A stretch of 64,000 nucleotides of DNA from Diabrotica undecimpunctata (taxonomy: Eukaryota > Arthropoda > Insecta > Coleoptera > Chrysomelidae). Position numbers and translations under genes: made by a program. Where the stretch lies: positions 82,151,889 to 82,215,888 of the forward strand of contig NC_092808.1 in NCBI RefSeq assembly GCF_040954645.1, written 5' to 3'. Positions 57,287-64,000 of the stretch are shown here, in pieces. The notes beneath the pieces are model-generated. The model did no database searches. It had not been told where the DNA came from and was given only the letters and a program-made list of their open reading frames with translations. Position 1 is the stretch's first letter. Every line of letters begins with the position of its first letter.

Positions 57287-57541
57287 GGCAAAAATAAATA
57301 AACAGTTGCTAAAAGTAGTTCAGGCTGGGCTTCGAATGCAAATTGGAAATTTAGTAGGAAATGCAGAGATTAAACAATTATAATCATTGACAAGTTCTGA
57401 CTGTGAGTATAGACCATTATCAGCAGGTAGCTCCACATCAAATATTATATTTGCTACCTATGATATAACTGCAATTGGACCATCCGCTACTTCAGTAGAC
57501 GTGGAGCTTGGCCTAAAATACTTTATAAATACTTGTATGTA
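57287..57541 (+). pseudogene. Unrecognised short reading frame with one stop
   Basis: ATG near 57290 reads AKINKQLLKVVQAGLRMQIG and then GNAEIKQL and TAA. The same frame continues SLTSSDCEYRPLSAGSSTS to LGLKYFINTCM and stop. It could be a short gene with one nonsense change or chance. No homology recalled. Confidence 0.2.
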
Positions 57542-57544
57542 AAT

Positions 57545-59946
57545 TTATCAAATAAATGTACATTTCTTCAAAATAAAAATATATGTAAGACTATGTGGTA
57601 CTTTTGTGTTTGATGGATGGATTTGGAACACGGTTTGTGGGTATTGCACAAAGATCGTTTTTTATATATCCTAGGACGTAATCAAATAAGACCGGCATCA
57701 ACCGAAAATATTATCTGAACTTATTTTCGTTAGTATGTAAATGGCGGTAAATCAAAATTTGGTATGCACCCTCTACAGTTCTATATTTAAAAAGGTCAGA
57801 TTCACTTCTTCTATTATTCTTTTTCTCTGATTGCTCACCATCTAGCACTACTAGAAGAGCAACATCGAAGTCGTCCATGGTCGCTCGTTTTCAACGCAAA
57901 ACAGTACAGACTTTCTAAGTTTACACATTTCATTTCCCCAATAAATAAACTTGATTTTTCCACCGCAATCTGACGTCATTCATCGCAATATTACGGTCGC
58001 AATTTGCCGGTACCGCTTTCGAGGAAACCAAAGCTTTACGGTATATCTAGTTGCCGACTGATCTGACTGTATCAGATTATAGGCAAATCTGTATTCGAAA
58101 GCTACTGAAGCGCTGTTGGCATTTACGAATTTTTTCATATACGGCGACTCGAATGGGTCTGAACCATTCGAATTTCGTCGTTAGTATACGATCCAAGCAA
58201 TTGTTGTCATTTCAGTTGTCACTGGGCCCGTGTACGTCAGATAATATTTCAGCTGATAATTTTTAATCGTTGTTATAATATACAATATTTTTATTATTGA
58301 ACTTTTTTCCATAGAAGGTTTAAATAATTTTTTAATAAAAGGAAATTTAGTTAATGCCCTTGCAGAGGCGGAAATATTAGCGAAACGGAGAGTCAGAGTT
58401 TACCCTCTTTTTCTTATCTTTCTAAAGGATTATTCGGATGCACAATTTTAAAAATTATACAGATTAACAAAGCCCCTCACAATGTAGTTGATAGGCTTGA
58501 ACAGCTCTTTTTTTGTTCGGTCGACACCGAACCAACATATTTTATACCCTTTTTTTTTACTTCTTTCAGCTAATTTACGAGAAACGAATTGTTTTAGATG
58601 AAAAAGTCACCATAAAATAGGTATAAAGTAAAACTGTCAATTATTCTTCTTTTTTTTTTTGAGTTTTGGTTGTTCGAATTTGCAGTGTTGCCGGTGCAAA
58701 TTCTTCTCGTATGCATAGAACATTTTGAAGGACGTTCAAAAATAAACATTCGGATTCGTATACGAAATTTTTCATTCGCATTAAGTCGTATACGAAAAAA
58801 TTCGATTGATTTAAAAAATACGACCCCTGAACTCTGGGGTTTCTCACACCCCACGTGTCGTATGCCGGGTTAAATCGGGATGTACTGGATGTTCTTTCTT
58901 TTCACATTGAAAGTTGTTTCATTTCAAGGTCAATTCGTAATTTTGTTAAACATTCTCCAATGAACAGAATGATTCTAAATTGTGGTAAAATAGGCCTTGA
59001 TTTGTTACTTTGTACTTAAAGATTGATTGTAAACAAAGTTTAAGGCGAATATTGTATTTTTTTCAATTTGTAATTTGCTATCTTTCTTTTCCTTAAATGT
59101 ACTGTCCTATATTTACTTGTATATTTTTAGTTTAATATATCATTTTGTAATGTTTTATATATAATTATATGGTATCCGTTAATAAATAAATGTATTGTTT
59201 TTATATTAAATGTATATGTATATAATATGGTGGATTTGCTTTACCTTGTGAATGTATCTGGATAATGCGATTTTTGAAGAATCAGTTTTAACATTTAGAT
59301 TTATTTTTTAAGTTAAGATAACTTTTAAAAATGGTAGTTTATATATGTGCTTTTGGTAAACTCTTGAGTAAACTAAGCTTTCTGTCCATTTTACAATCCC
59401 GCAATTCTGTCCATTCATTTTACAGTATTCCTTCTTTCTCTTATATACCACTTTCTATTTCTTTTTTATTACACTGGCTTTCCAGCCTTTTTTATACTGT
59501 TACACTAATTTCCCCCTATGCAATCTTACATAATAAAAGGTATTAATTTATTTGGTGCCTCTCAATTTGAGATTTAAAATGTATTTAAAATAATATATTT
59601 TTGTGTGATCTATTATATTGTGGATTAAACGTATCTCGTTTTACACATTACTGACAGGTGAAATTATTTTCTTCATTTTAAAAATTCCATTGACTAGTGT
59701 ATTTATTTACTATTCTGATGTTTTGGCAACGCTGTCGGGTTCTAAGTCTAGAATGACTTAGAAAGAACATTTTAACATTATTTTGGGATTCAAACACCTA
59801 CATATATTATTTTAGCTTGACATTTAAATAAGTGGCTGCATCTCTTAAATGAATGATTTTACAAAAAAATACTACAAGACAAACAAGTTGTAAAATAGGT
59901 AAAATGAAATGCTAACACGTGATATAAATTTTAATAAAAAAGTTTA
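57545..59946. other. 2.4 kb without recognisable gene
   Basis: AT-rich. CGTATACGAAA occurs twice near 58755-58800 with partial inversion. No coding signal convinced me. Confidence 0.5.
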
Positions 59947-60034
59947 AAACCGTTTTGGAGGAATATTAAAAAACTCGGTTTTATTTCGACTTACAAAATA
60001 AAACCTAATTTTTTAATATTCCTCCGGACGGTTT
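59947..60034. repeat. 40-bp imperfect inverted repeat
   Basis: AAACCGTTTTGGAGGAATAT and following bases (59947-59986) mirror 59995-60034 around an 8-nt centre, with a few mismatches. Confidence 0.7.
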
Positions 60035-60149
60035 ACTATTGTTCCAAAAAACACCGTTTTTTTTTCTAGGCGCACTTTTGCATATAGGTAAATTAGTTCA
60101 AATCGACTTATTTTCATCCATGAAAATTGTGGTATAATCTGTGATTTAT

Positions 60150-61960
60150 CTTTTTGTAACCTCTTACAAAACAAATATGATAACTTTAATCTCCATAAGA
60201 AATTTAGAGAATTAGCTGGGGTAGCAAAACAAAAAACCTCAAGCATACTAATGGACAAACAAGGAAATATTTTAGTGGAGACAGAACAAAAATTAGGAAG
60301 ATAGAAAGAATATATAGTGGAATTATTCCATGACCAGAGACAGGAAAATACATATGAAGATAATCAGAGTAAAGACGAAGGACCCGAAATAACAAAGTCA
60401 GAAATTATGATGAAATACCAAGTTAATTGCTAAAACTAGTCAATGAAAAAAATATAGATCTTTTCGTCCAACTACTAAACACAATCTATTCCACAGGAAT
60501 CATTCCACGTGAAATGATGACACCAACATTTATTTGTCTACCAAAGAAAGTAAATGCCAAATAATGTAGTAATTATCGAACGATCAGTCTAATGTCACAT
60601 ACCTTAAAAACCCTGCTAAAAATCATCCATAATAGAATACATAGAATAATGTAGTAATTATCGAACGATCAGTCTAATGTCACATACCTTAAAAACCCTG
60701 CTAAAAATCATCCATAATAGAATACACGCTAAGCTGGAGATGGATATTAGTAATTCCCAGTTTGGATTTCGGAATGGAGTGGGCACAAAAGAGGAACTAC
60801 TTTCTTTTAACGTGCTGACGCAAATATGTTTGGATGTTAATCGAGATCTTTATGTATGCTTTATAGACTACAACAAGGCATTCGATAAGGTAAAATATGA
60901 CCGACTAATAGAAGTACTCAAAAACAAGAATCTGGATGTGAGGGATGTAACATTGATATCAAATTTATATTACAGCCAACGATCAAATGTGAAAATTGGA
61001 AGAGAAATGTCAGAAGAAGTGGAGATAAGGAGAGGGGTCAGACAAGGTTGCATACTGTCGCCGTTATTGTTTAATGCTTATTCTGAAGAAATCATACAAG
61101 AAGCTTTAGTAAACGAGACAGTCGGTATAAAAGTGAACGGAAGTTTAATTAACAACATTAGGTATGCCGACAATGTAGTCATAATAGCCGACAACTTGGA
61201 AGACTTAGAAATAATAATGAACAAAATATTAAGATATAGTGGAGAATACGGACTCTCTCTTAACATCAAAAAAACCAAATTTATGAAAATTAGCAAGAAA
61301 AACAATACAAACGGAAATATTAACGGTAGGCGGGCAGCAGATTGAGAGAGTAAAAAGATATACTTATTTGGGAACGACAATCACAGAAAATAACGATTAT
61401 ACTGCAGAAATAAGAGTCAGAATTTAAAAAGCACGTGCCAACTTCGTGAAAATGAAAAAGATTTTATGCAGCAAAGATCTGACATTGGCCCCAAGAATAA
61501 GGCTAATTAAATGATATGTATACAGTGTACTCTACTATGGAGCTGAATAATGGACATTAAACCGGAATACAATAAATCGACTTAACGCGCTTGAAATGTG
61601 GACATTTGGAAGATTGTTAAGGATTCCATGGGTGAGAAGAGTCACGAATACAGAAGTGTTAAGGATAATAGACAGAAAGAGAGAAATGGAAAATACAATA
61701 AAAGAAAGGAAATTGCAATATCTCGGACATGTGATGAGAGGCGAAAGATACAACATCTTGAGACTCATAATTCAAGGAAAAGTACAGGGTAGAAGAAGTG
61801 TAGGAAGAAGACGCGTTTCCTGGTTGAAGAACCTGAGAGAGTGGTTTGGTTGCAGCTCAAGGCAATTGTTCAGAGCAGCTGCCTCGAAGGTCAGAATAGT
61901 CATGATGATTGCCAACCTTCGTCGCGGAGATGGCACTTAAAGAAGAAGAAGAAGAAGTGA
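60150..61960 (+). pseudogene. RTE copy 5, reverse transcriptase and C-terminus
   Basis: Lacks the endonuclease. The linker starts near 60170 (KFRELAGVAKQKTSS, KEYIVELFHDQRQEN). An 85-bp tandem duplication (60561-60645 and 60646-60730) shifts the frame. The RT frame 60677-61345 reads [52 protein letters not shown] and RYADNVVIIADN, again with Asn for the second Asp. After a break the C-terminal part (61596-61940) reads RKLQYLGHVMRGERYNILRL and GRRRVSWLKNLREWF, then a GAAGAAGAAGAAG tail at ~61942. Confidence 0.8.
60561..60730. repeat. 85-bp tandem duplication inside RTE copy 5
   Basis: ATAATGTAGTAATTATCGAA and the bases after it are repeated almost exactly with an 85-bp period. Confidence 0.85.
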
Positions 61961-62356
61961 TCTTAGACACAGCACAATAATATTTAAAATAATAATAAAA
62001 AAATTTGTTCTTCCTGGGCAAAAGAATGAAGATAAAAAACTAAAATTTAGAAAACTAAAATTATAAATTAAAAATGAAACTCAACATTTGGCCCTCCGTT
62101 GGTATAAGGACTCGTATACAAAAGTCTTCTTTATTGTTTTGATTTTAACAATATAAAATTCATTAATATTGGTTAAGTAAGTTTGAAAATTTATATCTAA
62201 TCTATAATATTTTAAATAACTAGGAGTCAGAAGATCACGTCAGGGATTGATCTGAGAGTTTTTCGGATACTAGACTCGGAAATTAGCTGGAATGAAGTCA
62301 TTCTTCGTTATATTTCATTAATTCTGATTTACACATATAAAATCATTTTTGAACAA
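61961..62356. other. No gene recognised
   Basis: A-rich; nothing seen. Confidence 0.5.
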
Positions 62357-62365
62357 GTATTCATA

Positions 62366-62469
62366 TTGTTCTGAAGCTATTTTCTTGTGGCATTTTAAAA
62401 TAATTACTATTTAAATGAGAATAAGCCACAATTAAAGGTTAAAGTACGTTTATTGACGTTTCAATTTCC
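62366..62469. mobile_element. Truncated copy of the 33262 foldback family
   Basis: Starts at the same base (ATTGTTCTGAAGCTATTTTC) as 33262 and ends CAATTTCC, i.e. before the fold centre. Flanked by AGTATTCAT at 62357-62365 and 62470-62478. Confidence 0.75.
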
Positions 62470-62478
62470 AGTATTCAT

Positions 62479-63114
62479 GTTCAAAGAGTTGTCGAAATAT
62501 ATTAATTTAAAAAAGAATAACATGCTTGCTTATAGTTGCGTAATTTTTCTGACTGCATATTTAAAAGTAATGAAAATTTAGCATCTAATCCGAATTTACG
62601 TGACAGCATTGATGTTATAGAATTAAAAGTGTAAATTATGAAGTTTCCTGGAAAATCTTTTAATAATATAGTCGTGTATTAGTCGTCGATACACATATAA
62701 AGTTTTGTAGATTTAATATTATTAACTTTAAATAAAAAAATAAAGTAACAAAGTAAAGAAATTATTTATTTAGGTAAACACGAAACATACAATAGGAGAC
62801 ACGCTCTATTTCCTAATTTTTTTTCGTGTAGCAAATTTTAAAATAAAAGATTTAATCTGTGATGTTTTAGCATTGAGACTAAATTCGTTTGCAAAAAACA
62901 TTTTTTAAATTAAACAGATAATTCGTTAAGGCTGGGACCTACTTTCGAAACTTTACCTACCTACGCAGAGAGCAGTCAGAGGAAGTATTCGAGGAGTAAG
63001 AAATAAATGTACTTCGGGACTTTCAACGAACTTTACCGCTCGAGCTTACTTCTCTTACCAAGATAATTTCCGGTAATAATTTCCCCACAGGAAGTAGTTT
63101 TAAATTTTTACCCA
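62479..63114. other. No gene recognised
   Basis: AT-rich; nothing seen. Confidence 0.5.
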
Positions 63115-63690
63115 CGTGGGGCGGTCCTGTCACCTCTACTGTATGCAATGTACACCGTCGATGTACACCAGGAACACTAATAAGTCTTTATGCAGATGAC
63201 ACAACAATTTCGGCTAAACACTTAAATATTTATGTAGCTGTAAATAACTTACAGACAGTATTGGATAATATAGAAGAATGGAGTATCCAATAGAAACTAG
63301 CCATCAACTTAGAAAAACCGCAAGCAGTCATGTTTAAAAGAAAAGAGAAAACCCGGATGAGACCTGACAGTTTAAAATAATCCTATCGAATGTAAAAGAG
63401 CAAAATACCTAGGAGTCACAATATATTAAGGACTAACCTTCACGTAATATATGGACAACACCATTTAAAAAGCAACAGCCAGAACGGCAATAAAAGAACT
63501 GGTAGGTAGAAGAAGCAAATTAAGACTAAAAACGAAAATAAGACTGATTTACAGCATCATACTTCCAATAATAATATATGCATATCTCCCATAGGGATAC
63601 ATAACTAAATTAAACAAAAAGAGAATACAAGCTGCACATAATAACAGCCTCAGAAAAGCGCTAAATGTACCCCGATACTCTCTTCCTTTG
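63115..63690 (+). pseudogene. LINE reverse transcriptase palm/thumb relic (Jockey/I-like)
   Basis: In shifting frames: AVLSPLLYAMYTVDVH, SLYADDTTIS-like (near 63190), a W-x-I-x-(I/V)-N-x-x-K stretch, CKRAKYLGVTIY, then ATARTAIKELVGRRSKLRLK, TKIRLIYSIILPIIIYAY and LRKALNVPRYS. This is the usual order from the palm box through the thumb. Many stops; both ends missing. Confidence 0.65.
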
Positions 63691-64000
63691 TTGGGACTTT
63701 GAACTTTACTTTAGCTACGAGGAGAGTATGATCTGATCTACATATCGCCCTGTATATGATCTGACCAGTAGCGCACCCAGGGGGTGGTTTTGTGGGTTAA
63801 AACCCCCCAGAGCATTATTCCGACACTGTTACTCACGCATTTTAAGTACTTAAAATGGTGGAGGTAATATACAAAAAATTTGGGTGTCCATCCAAAACCC
63901 CCCCCCCCCCCCCACAGGAAAATTCTAGGTGTACCACTGGGATTGATGATCTCCAGCGAATATTAATGAGAGTGTCAATTTAATATATCGACCTATCTCC
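63691..64000. other. Repeat-like tail with CGCCCTGTATA and C-run
   Basis: CGCCCTGTATATGATC at ~63747, CAGTAGCGCACCCAGGGGG near 63768, and a C run at 63899-63914. No gene. Confidence 0.4.

Overview
The window is AT-rich nuclear DNA from an insect, most likely a large, repeat-rich beetle-type genome. I infer this from the retroelement mix, a Tret1-like sugar transporter, and many long (TA)n arrays. No sequence here proves the species. There is no sign of prokaryotic organisation. Nearly everything is transposable-element sequence in layers; only three stretches look like possible host genes.

Layout. 1-3182 (minus): most of an R4/Dong-like non-LTR retrotransposon, open and uninterrupted to the left edge, sitting against a (TAA)n microsatellite. 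3185-7128: fragments of an ORF1p-like protein, an acidic unknown, Ty3/gypsy and Ty1/copia elements. 7140-15834: an R1-like element split by a 6-kb gypsy element (8210-14228), whose leader was in turn hit by a tRNA-derived SINE. 15835-17850: degenerate LINE pieces, including one RTE-type insertion inside another. 18488-20794: a Penelope-like element (PLE) with inverted terminal arms, a 29-nt extension and a 12-bp target duplication. It contains a 420-bp insertion carrying two head-to-head hammerhead ribozyme motifs. 21210-22665: an IS630/Tc1-like transposase relic and a LINE endonuclease relic. 23077-24525 (minus): an intact MFS sugar transporter reading frame. 26159-29240 (minus): RTE copy 2. 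29369-29533 (minus): a short signal-peptide exon. 29880-30708: PLE and piggyBac relics. 33262-33475: a foldback insertion with a target duplication. 33917-37167 (minus): RTE copy 3. 38169-39105: a third PLE fragment. 39129-40019 (plus): a 296-codon frame resembling the C-terminal half of a tyrosine-recombinase-like protein with a charged, SANT-like tail. 40268-41502: a 1.2-kb foldback. 43585-48480: further LINE pieces, including a BovB/JAM-like RTE. 48502-54224 (minus): a 5.7-kb I-group LINE with a 52-nt poly(A) tail and a 12-bp target duplication. 56600-57230: a ~137-bp tandem repeat. 60150-61960 (plus): RTE copy 5. 63115-63690: a LINE reverse transcriptase relic.

The elements do not form a pathway; the readable biology is their order of insertion. 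The best leads are the paired hammerheads and the hammerhead-like vestiges linked to PLEs, the tyrosine-recombinase-like frame, the TAA-flanked R4/Dong-like element with its structured leader, and the R1 / gypsy / SINE nest. Statements about family come from motif recognition by eye; no database or folding run was possible.
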